NCBI GenBank assembly: GCA_018333845.1
Contig: JAGXSK010000342.1
Span: 1-15,533 of the forward strand
Direction of reading: 5' to 3'
DNA length: 15,533 nt
From: Clostridia bacterium
GTDB taxonomy: Bacteria; Bacillota; DSM-16504; Desulfitibacterales; Desulfitibacteraceae
Shown piece after piece: positions 5,712 through 14,698 of the stretch (position 1 is its first letter; each line of letters opens with the position of its first letter). The notes under the pieces are model-generated. The model was given only the letters and a program-made list of their open reading frames with translations, searched no databases and was not told where the DNA came from. The position numbers and the translations under genes were made by a program.

Positions 5712-6836
5712 ATGATGCAATTTTCTATAGATACAGGAAGCCTGCTGCAGGCTTCACAAATAATGTCAAGAGCCGTTTCTTCAAAAACTACTATTCCTGC
5801 ATTAACCGGCATTTATTTTGAATGTATTAATGAAAATACCCTTTTGCTGAAAGCTACAGACTTGGAAATTGGCATTGAACACACCGTTTCTGCAAAGGTT
5901 GAAGAAACGGGCTCAATGGTTGTTCCTGCAAAATATTTACTTGACATTTTACGAAAACTGCCAAATACAAATATTACTTTAACAAAGAAATTAGACGAAA
6001 ATACTTTACAGATAAACTACAGGGAATCCCATGTAAATTTAAATACATTCCCAGTTGATCAATTTTCCTTTTTACCAGGTATCAACCAGGACAGATCTCT
6101 TACCATAAAAAGTGATATCTTAGCCACTATGATTAAAAAGATAAGCATATCTTTTTCCCATGATATTAGCCGGCCAGTTCTAAATGGTGCGCTATTTGAA
6201 TTAACAGATAATATGCTCAGGTTTGTATCATCAGATACCTATAGACTTTCATTAATAGAAACAGTATTAGACAAGGTTTCAGAAGAAGAATTCATGCCCA
6301 TAATAATTCCTTCAAAAGCTCTTATAGAATTAACTAGATTAATAGATAAAGATGAAACAATAAAAATAATTATTGACAATAAACAAGCCCAGTTTGAGAC
6401 TAATAACCTAAAAATTGGAGTGCGTCTTATTGAAGGAAAATTTCCATCTTATAAAAATGTAATACCTACAGAGTATTCCACAAGGATAATAGCTGATACA
6501 AAAGACCTTTTACTATCCATTGAAAGGGCCACAGTAATATCCAGTGATGAAAGCTTCAACAAAACATGTACTATTAAACTTGAATTTATGGATAATACTA
6601 TCTATATTAATTCTTATTCACCAAGTATTGGACAACTGCATGATAAATTATTAATTAACAAGGAAGGGGAAGATATAAGCATATCCTTTAATGGCAATTA
6701 TCTTGTAGATATTCTAAAGATCATTGACACAGAAAAGGTGATTATAGAATTAAATGGCAATTTAAGTCCTGGGATAATTAAGCCTTTTGGAAGTACCATA
6801 AATTATCTCAGTTTGATCTTACCAGTTAGAGGTTAG
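5712..6836 (+). CDS. dnaN: DNA polymerase III beta sliding clamp DnaN
   Basis: The 374-residue protein is the processivity clamp that encircles DNA as a dimer and tethers polymerase III and other factors. It has the expected three repeated clamp domains, about 1-125, 128-250 and 253-374. Recognisable stretches include the N-terminal MQFSIDTGSLLQASQIM, DNSRPVL-like HDISRPVLNGALFEL near the start of domain 2, SDTYRLS, and the C-terminal NYLSLILPVRG. GGGAGG at 5702-5707 precedes two adjacent ATGs at 5712 and 5715. The second has the better spacing (seven bases) and gives the typical family start, so the true protein may be 373 residues. It lies downstream of dnaA as usual and is followed ten bases later by yaaA. 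Confidence 0.97.
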   Translation: MMQFSIDTGSLLQASQIMSRAVSSKTTIPALTGIYFECINENTLLLKATDLEIGIEHTVSAKVEETGSMVVPAKYLLDILRKLPNTNITLTKKLDENTLQINYRESHVNLNTFPVDQFSFLPGINQDRSLTIKSDILATMIKKISISFSHDISRPVLNGALFELTDNMLRFVSSDTYRLSLIETVLDKVSEEEFMPIIIPSKALIELTRLIDKDETIKIIIDNKQAQFETNNLKIGVRLIEGKFPSYKNVIPTEYSTRIIADTKDLLLSIERATVISSDESFNKTCTIKLEFMDNTIYINSYSPSIGQLHDKLLINKEGEDISISFNGNYLVDILKIIDTEKVIIELNGNLSPGIIKPFGSTINYLSLILPVRG

Positions 6837-6846
6837 GAGGTTTCTA

Positions 6847-7056
6847 ATGAAGGAAATAAAAATTAATACTGATACCATTCAATTGGATCAATTTTTAAAA
6901 TGGGCCGACGTTGTATCCTCAGGAGGAGAAGCAAAAGCGCTCATAAAAGAAGGTCATATTCAAGTTAATAATTTACCAGAGCAAAGGAGAAGCAGAAAAC
7001 TAACAATAGGTGATGAAATAAAAGTTAATGAACAGGTTTATAGAATAACTCAATAA
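6847..7056 (+). CDS. yaaA: S4-domain RNA-binding protein YaaA/RlbA
   Basis: This 69-residue protein is a single S4 domain, the small RNA-binding fold also found in ribosomal protein S4. The core is visible: LDQFLKWADVVSSGGEAKALI, then GHIQVNNLPEQRRSRKL and GDEI. The family is nearly always found between dnaN and recF in Firmicutes, as here, and is associated with ribosome assembly. AGGAGG (6836-6841) overlaps the last base of dnaN and precedes the ATG at 6847 by five bases. The exact role is not established from sequence. This protein is unrelated to the E. coli peroxide-stress protein also called YaaA. Confidence 0.92.
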   Translation: MKEIKINTDTIQLDQFLKWADVVSSGGEAKALIKEGHIQVNNLPEQRRSRKLTIGDEIKVNEQVYRITQ

Positions 7057-7073
7057 TTAATATGAGGTGCATT

Positions 7074-8171
7074 TTGAATATTTGTGAAATTGATATAACA
7101 AACTTCAGAAATTACAGTCATGCAAATTTTCGACCAGCTAGTTTTAATATTTTCTATGGTAACAATGCCCAGGGAAAAAGTAATTTCATTGAAGCAATAT
7201 ATTACCTTGGCAATGGTATTTCTTATAGGACTAATCAAAGCAGAGAATTAATAAATTGGGATAGTGATTATTTTAGATTAGAGGCCCATTGTACCAATGA
7301 TCAAGGCACCATTACAATAAAATCCTTATTAAATCCCAATGAAAAAAATATATATATTGATGGAGTTAAAATTAATAGGCTATCAGAATTATTTAAAAAT
7401 ATTTCAGTATGTATTTTTGAGCCCGATGACTTGGCCCTTGTAAAGGGAAATCCATCAAAGAGAAGAAGCTTTCTTGATAGGGAAATAGTTACAATACAAC
7501 CCTTATATTATGATTTAATTAAAAGATTTAACAATGTAAATCATCAGAGGAATAGTCTATTAAAGTTTGCGCGAAGAGACAAAAATTTAATTTCCCAACT
7601 GGAAGATTGGACTGATCTTTATACCAAGTTTGCTTATAAAATAGTTGTTAAAAGAATAGATTTTTTAAAAAAAATAAAGCCTTATTTAGAATATTATTTA
7701 AAAAAAATTACACAAAACAAGGAAAATCTTGATATAATATATGAAATTGGACAAATTGGCGAAAAAATAGTTGATTACAATGCATATTGTGAAAAAATAA
7801 AATCTTTTAAAAGTGAAGAAATAGAAAAAGGCAATTCTCTTTTTGGCCCCCATAGAGATGATTTTAATGTTTATATTAATGGTTATAATGTAAAAAAATA
7901 CGGATCTCAAGGACAACAAAGAACTGTTGCTCTATGTCTTAAACTAGCTTATTTAGAAATTGCTAAGCAAGAGCTGGGCGAATATCCAATATTATTACTT
8001 GATGACGTCATGTCTGAATTAGACATGGACAGGCGTATAGTACTAGTAGATACTATTCATGATAAAATCCAGACTTTTTTAACTACTACTGATTTAGATA
8101 TGATCAAGGTATTGGTTAAAAAAAGCACAATTTTACAGATTCATGATGGAAAGATTATAAATACGAGCTAG
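7074..8171 (+). CDS. recF: DNA replication and repair protein RecF
   Basis: RecF is an SMC-like ATPase that, with RecO and RecR, loads RecA at gaps in DNA. The 365 residues from TTG 7074 carry the Walker A GNNAQGKS at 29-36, the ABC-type signature SQGQQR at 278-283, and Walker B LLLDD ending at D310-D311, followed by the SELD loop. The start is chosen as TTG because GAGGTG at 7064-7069 is correctly placed for it and the protein then begins NICEIDITNFRNY, matching the family. An in-frame ATG at 7062 would add four residues but has no ribosome-binding site. The gene starts 17 bases after yaaA and belongs to the dnaA cluster. Conserved RecF motifs are all present. Confidence 0.95.
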   Translation: MNICEIDITNFRNYSHANFRPASFNIFYGNNAQGKSNFIEAIYYLGNGISYRTNQSRELINWDSDYFRLEAHCTNDQGTITIKSLLNPNEKNIYIDGVKINRLSELFKNISVCIFEPDDLALVKGNPSKRRSFLDREIVTIQPLYYDLIKRFNNVNHQRNSLLKFARRDKNLISQLEDWTDLYTKFAYKIVVKRIDFLKKIKPYLEYYLKKITQNKENLDIIYEIGQIGEKIVDYNAYCEKIKSFKSEEIEKGNSLFGPHRDDFNVYINGYNVKKYGSQGQQRTVALCLKLAYLEIAKQELGEYPILLLDDVMSELDMDRRIVLVDTIHDKIQTFLTTTDLDMIKVLVKKSTILQIHDGKIINTS

Positions 8172-8186
8172 CAGGGAGGAAAAGCT

Positions 8187-8423
8187 TTGTACCTTCATAT
8201 AGGCGGCCAGTGGGTAGTTTCTTTAAAGGACATAGTAGCAATTCTAAATATTGAAAAATTATCAAAGTACAACAAGGAGTTTTATGAAACACTTACATAC
8301 AACAAAAAACTTGTTGAAGTAAGCAGCATTAGAGAAGCTAAAACATGCGTTATAACGTCTGATAAGGTTTATTTAACGTCCATTTCCCCATACACCTTAA
8401 CAAAAAGAATTGAGAATTTTTAA
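8187..8423 (+). CDS. remB: RemB (YaaB), DUF370-family regulator
   Basis: The 78-residue protein begins with the DUF370 signature MYLHIGGQWVVSLKDIVAIL and ends with the LTSISPYTLTKRIE segment. It matches RemB, located between recF and gyrB in Bacillus. RemA/RemB proteins are linked to biofilm matrix gene control in B. subtilis; RemA binds DNA, and the job of RemB is less clear. The start is TTG at 8187 with AGGGAGGA (8173-8180) six bases upstream, and recF ends 15 bases before. A terminator follows 21 bases after the stop, so this is the last gene of the dnaA cluster. Confidence 0.9.
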   Translation: MYLHIGGQWVVSLKDIVAILNIEKLSKYNKEFYETLTYNKKLVEVSSIREAKTCVITSDKVYLTSISPYTLTKRIENF

Positions 8424-8444
8424 ACTCGAAAGAATGTGACCTAG

Positions 8445-8467
8445 CCGCAGGAATAAACTGCGGTTTT
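8445..8467 (+). terminator. Rho-independent terminator after remB
   Basis: CCGCAG (8445-8450), a seven-base loop and CTGCGG (8458-8463) make a perfect 6-bp GC-rich stem. It can be extended by a G-U pair and an A-T pair, and is followed by TTTTGATTTG. It separates the dnaA-remB cluster from gyrB-gyrA. Confidence 0.8.
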
Positions 8468-8527
8468 GATTTGATATATGGGCAAATGGAAACAATATAA
8501 AGAATATATGTTTGATTTACCATTATA

Positions 8528-8536
8528 TGCTATAAT
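8528..8536 (+). promoter_or_regulatory. Extended -10 promoter of gyrB
   Basis: TGCTATAAT is a perfect extended -10 element (TGnTATAAT). It lies 43 bases before the gyrB ATG and downstream of the remB terminator. No -35 hexamer is found at 16-18 bases; TTGATT at 8512-8517 is too close. Extended -10 promoters do not need one. Transcription should start near 8543. Confidence 0.65.
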
Positions 8537-8579
8537 TATATATTATTTTACTTTCAAAGTGTGGTCAGGAGGTCTTCTC

Positions 8580-10502
8580 ATGGAAGAAAGATTAGATGCA
8601 AAAATTGAAAATAACTTGTACGATGCTAGTCATATACAAGTTTTAGAAGGATTAGAAGCAGTTCGAAAAAGACCAGGTATGTATATTGGAAGCACAGGGG
8701 CAAGGGGTTTGCATCATCTGGTTTTTGAAATAGTTGACAATAGTGTAGATGAAGCTTTGGCAGGATATTGTGACACAATTAAGGTAGTAATTAATAAAGA
8801 TAATAGTGTATCAGTTAGTGATAATGGCAGGGGTATTCCAGTAGATATACACCAAAAGACAGGTCTGCCAGCTGTGGAGGTAGCTTTAACAATTCTTCAT
8901 GCTGGAGGAAAATTTGGAGGAAATGGCTATAAGGTATCTGGCGGACTTCATGGGGTAGGCATGTCAGTAGTGAATGCCTTATCTGAATTGCTGCAGGTAA
9001 AGGTAAAAAGAGACGGGAAAATTTATATGCAGGAATTTTCAAGGGGAAATAAAGCAAGTGAACTAAAAGTTATTGGGAAATCAACTTCGACAGGCACGGA
9101 GGTTATTTTTAAACCAGATCATTTAATTTTTGAGGAATTGGAGTTTTCCTTTGAAACAGTTGCTAAAAGACTTAGGGAATTGTCTTTTTTAAACAAGGGT
9201 TTAAAGATAACTCTTCAAGATGATAGGACAGGTTCTTCAGAAGTCTTTCACCATAGTGGTGGAATAATAGACTTTGTTAAGAGTTTAAACAAAAATAAGG
9301 ACCCTTTACATAAAAGAGTGATTTTCATGGATATTGAAAGAGAGGAAGTTCAGGTAGAATTAGCCATGCAGTGGACTGATGCATATGTTGAAAGTATTTT
9401 TTCATATGCAAATAATATCAATACCCATGAAGGTGGAACCCATGAATTAGGTTTTAAAAATGCCTTAACTAGAATTATCAATGATTATGCAAGAAAGCAT
9501 AGTATACTTAAAGAAAAGGACAGCAATTTATCAGGGGATGATATTAGAGAAGGATTGACAGCAGTTTTAAGCGTAAAAGTGAAAGAACCCCAATTTGAGG
9601 GACAAACTAAAACAAAACTTGGCAACTCAGAGGTAAGAAGTATTGTTGATTCACTAGTAGGTGAAGAAATTGGAACGTTTTTAGAGGAAAATCCTTCTGT
9701 AGCAAAGAGAATTATTGAAAAGTGCATTAATGCACAAAGGGCAAGAGAAGCTGCAAGAAAGGCCAGAGAATTAACCAGAAGAAAAAACGCTTTGGAAATA
9801 AGTGCCCTTCCTGGCAAACTTGCCGATTGTTCAAGCAAAGATCCAAAGGAATCAGAAATTTACCTTGTTGAGGGAGATTCAGCTGGGGGTTCTGCAAAGC
9901 AGGGCAGGGACAGGAGATTTCAAGCAATTTTGCCTCTGCGTGGCAAAATTATCAATGTTGAAAAAGCTAGATTGGATAAAATTTTAAATAACGAAGAGAT
10001 AAGGGCAATAATAACAGCCCTTGGTACAGGGGTCGGCGAAGATTTTGATATTAACAAATTAAGATATCATAAAGTAATTATCATGTGTGATGCTGATGTT
10101 GACGGTTCACACATAAGAACCCTGTTATTAACCCTATTCTATAGATATATGAGAAACCTTGTAGAAGAAGGTTTTATCTATATTGCTCAACCTCCCTTAT
10201 TTAAATTAAAACAGGGCAAAAAGGAGACCTATTTATATTCAGAAAATGAACTAGAAAAAAGTATTGCCAAGGCAAAGGATAGAAATTTCAGTATTCAAAG
10301 ATATAAAGGCCTTGGAGAAATGAACCCAGACCAATTATGGGAAACAACCATGAATCCAGAAAGCCGTACTGTTTTAAGGGTTACCTTGGATGATGCTGTA
10401 AAGGCTGATGAGATATTTACCATACTAATGGGAGATAAGGTTGAACCAAGACGTAACTTTATTGAAGCCAATGCAAGAGAAGTTAAGAATTTAGATATAT
10501 AA
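8580..10502 (+). CDS. gyrB: DNA gyrase subunit B
   Basis: The ATPase subunit of gyrase has 640 residues, the usual Gram-positive length. The GHKL ATPase region has the catalytic E50 and N54 in EIVDNSVDEAL, DNGRGIP at about 81-87 and GGLHGVGMSVVNALS. The TOPRIM domain has EGDSAGGSAKQGRDRR from E431 and the metal-binding DADVD at 504-508. The C-terminus has QRYKGLGEMNPDQLWETTM, which binds GyrA. The start ATG at 8580 has AGGAGG at 8567-8572 seven bases upstream. An in-frame ATG at 8478 would add 34 residues spanning the promoter and ribosome-binding site, so it is rejected. The quinolone-related stretch looks wild type. gyrA follows 17 bases later. Confidence 0.98.
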   Translation: MEERLDAKIENNLYDASHIQVLEGLEAVRKRPGMYIGSTGARGLHHLVFEIVDNSVDEALAGYCDTIKVVINKDNSVSVSDNGRGIPVDIHQKTGLPAVEVALTILHAGGKFGGNGYKVSGGLHGVGMSVVNALSELLQVKVKRDGKIYMQEFSRGNKASELKVIGKSTSTGTEVIFKPDHLIFEELEFSFETVAKRLRELSFLNKGLKITLQDDRTGSSEVFHHSGGIIDFVKSLNKNKDPLHKRVIFMDIEREEVQVELAMQWTDAYVESIFSYANNINTHEGGTHELGFKNALTRIINDYARKHSILKEKDSNLSGDDIREGLTAVLSVKVKEPQFEGQTKTKLGNSEVRSIVDSLVGEEIGTFLEENPSVAKRIIEKCINAQRAREAARKARELTRRKNALEISALPGKLADCSSKDPKESEIYLVEGDSAGGSAKQGRDRRFQAILPLRGKIINVEKARLDKILNNEEIRAIITALGTGVGEDFDINKLRYHKVIIMCDADVDGSHIRTLLLTLFYRYMRNLVEEGFIYIAQPPLFKLKQGKKETYLYSENELEKSIAKAKDRNFSIQRYKGLGEMNPDQLWETTMNPESRTVLRVTLDDAVKADEIFTILMGDKVEPRRNFIEANAREVKNLDI

Positions 10503-10519
10503 ATCGAGGTGTTGTTTAG

Positions 10520-12973
10520 ATGGGTGAAATTTTAGAAGGAAAAGTTGTTCCTGTCAACATAGAGCAGGAAATGAAAAAATCATATATAGATTATGCAATG
10601 AGTGTGATAGTTGGCAGGGCATTGCCTGATGTTAGGGATGGATTAAAGCCAGTACATAGAAGAATCCTTTATGCCATGTATGAATCGGGAATGACTCCTG
10701 ATAAGCCTCATAAAAAATCTGCCAATGTTGTTGGGAATGTTTTAGCTAAATATCATCCCCATGGAGATTCTGCTGTATATGATGCCATGGTTAGGATGGC
10801 CCAGGATTTTTCTTTCAGGTATCCTCTTGTAGATGGACATGGAAATTTTGGTTCAGTTGATGGGGATTCAGCAGCAGCAATGCGTTATACTGAAGCCAGA
10901 ATGGCCAAAATTGCAATGGAATTATTAAAAGATATCAATAAAGAAACTGTTGACTTTACTCCTAACTATGATGAATCAACAGAAGAACCCATGGTTCTGC
11001 CGTCAAAGGCTCCTAATCTGCTCATTAATGGATCGGCAGGAATAGCTGTTGGTATGGCCACCAATATACCTCCCCATAATCTGGGAGAGGTTATAGATGG
11101 GGTTATTGATTTAATTGATAATCCAGACATTTCTATAGATGGCCTTATGAAAAGAGTTAAGGGGCCTGATTTTCCAACGGCTGGCATAATATTAGGAACA
11201 GAAGGCATTAAAAAGGCTTATAGGACTGGTCGTGGATCTATTAAGATTAGGGCCAAGGCAGAAATTGAAAAACTAAATAATGGAAAGACCCAGGTTATCA
11301 TAACAGAGATTCCCTACCAGGTAAATAAGGCCAGGTTAATTGAAAAAATTGCCGAACTGGCAAGGGAAAAAAAGGTTGAAGGCATTACTGATTTAAGAGA
11401 TGAATCTGATAGAAAGGGGATGCGCATTGTAATAGAATTGCGCAAGGATGCCAACCCAAATGTGCTGCTGAACCAATTATACAAGCATACACAATTACAA
11501 GAAAACTTTGGAGTTATTATGCTGGCAATTGTTGAAGGAGCACCTAAAGTCCTCAACCTTAAACAAGTTTTAGAGCATTATGTGGATCACCAGAAAAACG
11601 TTATAGTTAGAAGAACTAAATATGACCTTAAAAAAGCCAGAGAAAGGGCTCATATTGTTGAAGGATTGAGAATTGCCCTTAGAAATCTTGATGCCATTAT
11701 AAAACTAATCCGTTCATCAAAAAATACTGAAGAGGCCAAAGTTAACTTGATAAATAACTTCAGTTTAAGCGATATCCAGGCCCAGGCTATTTTAGACATG
11801 AGGCTGCAGCGCTTAACAGCTTTAGAAAGAGAAAAATTAGAAAATGAATACAAAGAACTCATGGAAAAAATTGACTATTATTTAAAAATATTGGCCGATG
11901 AAAAGCTTGTCATGGGTATTATCAAGGATGAATTAAAAGAAGTAAAACAACAATACAATGATCCGAGAAGAACACACATTAATTTGGAGGATGAGGTTTT
12001 AGAAATAGAGGACCTAATTGAGCAGGAAGAAGTTGTCATTACTATTACCCATAGGGGATATATTAAAAGACTAAATGTTGACACCTACAAGTCCCAGAAA
12101 AGGGGCGGACGTGGAATTAGTGGAATGGCTACCAGGGATGAGGATTTTGTAGAGCACATCTTTGTAGCTAATACCCATCAGTACCTATTGTTTTTTACAA
12201 ACAAGGGTAAGGTATATCGCTTGAAGGTTCATGAAATACCAGAAGCAAGCAGACAAGCCAGGGGTACTTCCATAGTTAACCTGTTGTATTTGGAAAGCGG
12301 GGAAAGTTTAACCACTGTTATACCTGTCAAGGAATTTGAAGAAGGAAAAAATTTAATAACCATAACAGCCAAGGGTATAGTGAAAAAATCAGATTTAAGT
12401 GATTATGACACCTCAAGAAAGGATGGCATAATTGCACTTACCCTTTCCGAAGGTGATGAATTAATTGGCGTTCGCCTGACAGATGGAAATAAAGAGCTCA
12501 TATTAGGGACTAGAAAGGGCAAATCTATTCGTTTTTCTGAAAAAGAGGTAAGAAAAATGGGCAGAACTGCCAGAGGAGTTAAGGCCATTGAGCTTTCTGC
12601 AGAAGACAGGGTTGTTTCCATGGATATCATTGAAAAGGAAAGTCAGGTTATTTGTGTAACTGAAAATGGATTTGGAAAAAGAACTAATTCAGAGGAATAT
12701 AGAATTCAATCACGGGGTGGAAAGGGCATCCTTGCTCTAAAAATTACTGAAAAAACAGGCTGCCTTGTGGGATTAAGGGTAGTTCAAGAGCAGCAGGAGC
12801 TTATGATAGTGACAAAGGATGGAATTATTATTAGGACAGATATTGAAGGAATATCCCAGATGGGAAGGGTTACCCAGGGAGTAAAACTCATGAGAATAGG
12901 TGAAAGGGATAAAGTTAGTGCATTGGCAAAACTCAATATTCACAAAGAAAATGAGAATGTTGAGTTAGACTAA
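10520..12973 (+). CDS. gyrA: DNA gyrase subunit A
   Basis: The 817-residue breakage-reunion subunit has the catalytic tyrosine at Y123 in AMRYTEARM. The quinolone-determining region has S84 and D88 in HGDSAVYDAMVRMAQ, the residues of a sensitive enzyme. The C-terminal beta-pinwheel carries the GyrA box QKRGGRG at 526-532. That marks it as gyrase, able to wrap DNA and supercoil negatively, rather than topoisomerase IV ParC. The ATG at 10520 has GAGGTG at about 10505-10510. The gene is cotranscribed with gyrB. No clear terminator follows, so read-through into pdxS is possible. Confidence 0.98.
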   Translation: MGEILEGKVVPVNIEQEMKKSYIDYAMSVIVGRALPDVRDGLKPVHRRILYAMYESGMTPDKPHKKSANVVGNVLAKYHPHGDSAVYDAMVRMAQDFSFRYPLVDGHGNFGSVDGDSAAAMRYTEARMAKIAMELLKDINKETVDFTPNYDESTEEPMVLPSKAPNLLINGSAGIAVGMATNIPPHNLGEVIDGVIDLIDNPDISIDGLMKRVKGPDFPTAGIILGTEGIKKAYRTGRGSIKIRAKAEIEKLNNGKTQVIITEIPYQVNKARLIEKIAELAREKKVEGITDLRDESDRKGMRIVIELRKDANPNVLLNQLYKHTQLQENFGVIMLAIVEGAPKVLNLKQVLEHYVDHQKNVIVRRTKYDLKKARERAHIVEGLRIALRNLDAIIKLIRSSKNTEEAKVNLINNFSLSDIQAQAILDMRLQRLTALEREKLENEYKELMEKIDYYLKILADEKLVMGIIKDELKEVKQQYNDPRRTHINLEDEVLEIEDLIEQEEVVITITHRGYIKRLNVDTYKSQKRGGRGISGMATRDEDFVEHIFVANTHQYLLFFTNKGKVYRLKVHEIPEASRQARGTSIVNLLYLESGESLTTVIPVKEFEEGKNLITITAKGIVKKSDLSDYDTSRKDGIIALTLSEGDELIGVRLTDGNKELILGTRKGKSIRFSEKEVRKMGRTARGVKAIELSAEDRVVSMDIIEKESQVICVTENGFGKRTNSEEYRIQSRGGKGILALKITEKTGCLVGLRVVQEQQELMIVTKDGIIIRTDIEGISQMGRVTQGVKLMRIGERDKVSALAKLNIHKENENVELD

Positions 12974-12988
12974 AATATGTAGTAAAAT
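12960..12988 (+). promoter_or_regulatory. Possible pdxS-pdxT promoter
   Basis: TTGAGT (12960-12965), a 17-base spacer and TAAAAT (12983-12988) overlap the end of gyrA and lie about 60 bases before pdxS. The matches to consensus are four and five of six. This could drive pdxST separately from gyrase. No MocR-type (PdxR) regulator gene or terminator is visible nearby. Confidence 0.35.
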
Positions 12989-13049
12989 GTACTGGTAAAT
13001 TTAATAGCAGCTTATGTATCAATAACTTAATATACAGGAGGAGTTCTAT

Positions 13050-13934
13050 ATGGAAAAGAAAGGCACATGGAAGGTCAAAAGTGGTTTAGCGGAGATGTTA
13101 AAGGGCGGAGTTATTATGGATGTAACTACACCAGAACAGGCAAAGATTGCAGAAGAAGCTGGCGCATGTGCGGTTATGGCTTTAGAAAGGGTTCCAGCTG
13201 ATATTAGGGCAGCGGGTGGAGTGGCCCGTATGGCAGACCCAACCATTATAAAAAATATCATGGAAGTTGTAAGCATTCCTGTAATGGCAAAGGCTAGAAT
13301 AGGCCATTTTGTAGAAGCCCAGATACTAGAAACCCTTGGTGTTGATTATATTGATGAATCAGAAGTTTTAACTCCTGCAGATGAGCAATATCACATAGAC
13401 AAAAATCTTTTTAAAGTTCCCTTTGTTTGTGGAGCGAGAAATCTTGGCGAAGCACTTAGAAGAATAAATGAAGGTGCTGCCATGATAAGGACCAAGGGAG
13501 AGCCTGGTACTGGCAATGTGGTGGAAGCGGTACGCCATATGAGGATGATGATGTCCGAAATTCGTCGCTTAACAAGCATGAGAGAAGATGAATTATACAC
13601 ATTTGCCAAGGACATTCAAGCACCCTATGATTTAGTTCAATATGTAGCTGAAAAAGGAAAGCTTCCTGTAGTAAATTTTGCAGCTGGTGGTATAGCAACA
13701 CCTGCTGACGCAGCACTTATGATGCAGCTTGGCTGTGATGGAATATTTGTTGGATCAGGCATATTCAAGTCCAAGGAACCTGCCAAGAGGGCAAAAGCTA
13801 TAGTTACTGCTACAACCCATTTTAATGATCCGCAAACACTAGCCGAAATTTCAATGGATTTAGGAGAAGCAATGCCAGGACTTGAAATTGCAAACATAGA
13901 AGAAAGTCAGAGAATGCAGGAAAGAGGCTGGTAA
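13050..13934 (+). CDS. pdxS: Pyridoxal 5'-phosphate synthase lyase subunit PdxS
   Basis: PdxS makes PLP from ribose 5-phosphate, glyceraldehyde 3-phosphate and ammonia, the last supplied by PdxT. The 294-residue (beta/alpha)8-barrel protein matches the family end to end. D24, the first Schiff-base lysine K81 (VMAKARIGH) and the second lysine K149 (IRTKGEPGTG) fall at the same numbers as in Bacillus subtilis. The phosphate-binding loop FAAGGIATPADAALMM and GSGIF are present. The ATG has AGGAGGAG at 13036-13043, six bases upstream. pdxT follows, giving the complete DXP-independent pathway. Confidence 0.98.
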   Translation: MEKKGTWKVKSGLAEMLKGGVIMDVTTPEQAKIAEEAGACAVMALERVPADIRAAGGVARMADPTIIKNIMEVVSIPVMAKARIGHFVEAQILETLGVDYIDESEVLTPADEQYHIDKNLFKVPFVCGARNLGEALRRINEGAAMIRTKGEPGTGNVVEAVRHMRMMMSEIRRLTSMREDELYTFAKDIQAPYDLVQYVAEKGKLPVVNFAAGGIATPADAALMMQLGCDGIFVGSGIFKSKEPAKRAKAIVTATTHFNDPQTLAEISMDLGEAMPGLEIANIEESQRMQERGW

Positions 13935-14002
13935 ACTGGGTGGAAGCTAAATTTTGTTTTATTTAAGATGCGGCAATAGACATGCAGGGAGAGATTCGTG
14001 TT

Positions 14003-14572
14003 ATGAAAACAGTAGGAGTCCTAGCGTTACAGGGAGCCTTTAGAGAACATAAACAATCACTCATCAAATGTGGTGCTGATGTGATTGAGGTTAGAAAGCT
14101 AGAAGATTTGGACAAGTGCTCTGCTTTAATAATACCAGGTGGGGAAAGTACAACCATTGGCAAATTACTAATTGAGTGGAATCTAATGGAGGCTATTAAA
14201 AAGCGGGTACAGGAGAGAATGCCCCTCTTTGGCACCTGTGCTGGCATGATACTCATGTCCAAGGACATAAGGAACAGCAATCAGCCAAGACTAGGTATTT
14301 TAGATGTGGAAGTAGTTAGAAATGCCTATGGAAGGCAAGTAGATAGTTTTGAAATGAACTTAACCATTGAGGGATTAGATGAGCCTTTTTCTAGCGTATT
14401 TATTAGGGCACCTTATATAACTAAGGTTGGACCTGGTGTGCAAATACTGTCAAAACATGATGATAAGATTGTAATGGTTAGACAAGGTAAGCTCCTGGGG
14501 TGTTCTTTTCACCCTGAACTTACTGATGATTTAAGAATCCATCAATATTTTGTGAATATGATAAATGAGTGA
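14003..14572 (+). CDS. pdxT: Pyridoxal 5'-phosphate synthase glutaminase subunit PdxT
   Basis: PdxT hydrolyses glutamine and channels ammonia to PdxS in a 12+12 complex. From ATG 14003 the 189-residue protein starts MKTVGVLALQGAF, the family N-terminus. It has PGGEST at 45-50 (oxyanion region), the nucleophile C79 in FGTCAGMIL, and H170 and E172 in CSFHPEL, the same numbering as in Bacillus. AGGGAGAG at 13986-13993 serves this start. The ATG at 13982 would add seven residues but has no ribosome-binding site and spoils the alignment. The gap after pdxS is 68 bases with no terminator, so the two are likely one transcript. Confidence 0.96.
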   Translation: MKTVGVLALQGAFREHKQSLIKCGADVIEVRKLEDLDKCSALIIPGGESTTIGKLLIEWNLMEAIKKRVQERMPLFGTCAGMILMSKDIRNSNQPRLGILDVEVVRNAYGRQVDSFEMNLTIEGLDEPFSSVFIRAPYITKVGPGVQILSKHDDKIVMVRQGKLLGCSFHPELTDDLRIHQYFVNMINE

Positions 14573-14651
14573 AACAACTATTTGCTAAAATTGTGTATAA
14601 TAATATTGAAGAAGGATAATATTAATAACATAATCATATCTAGAAATAAGG

Positions 14652-14680
14652 TTGAATTTTCCATTGGAATATAGTATTAT
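14652..14680 (+). promoter_or_regulatory. Likely promoter of the serS T-box leader
   Basis: TTGAAT (14652-14657), a 17-base spacer and TATTAT (14675-14680) match consensus in four and five of six positions with ideal spacing. Transcription would start near 14687, just before Stem I of the T-box. Another TATAAT at 14596-14601 lacks a -35 and is less well placed. The rest of 14573-14690 holds no gene that I can see. Confidence 0.5.
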
Positions 14681-14698
14681 TTTACAAAATAAATAGAT

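Noticed and set aside
8478..8579. 34-residue N-terminal extension of GyrB with a hydrophobic stretch
   Set aside because: It spans the extended -10 promoter and the AGGAGG of the ATG at 8580. GyrB proteins do not carry a membrane segment.
14601..14624. Inverted repeat TAATATT / AATATTA after pdxT as a terminator
   Set aside because: The stem is made only of A-T pairs with a ten-base loop and no U-tail, so it is unlikely to terminate transcription.
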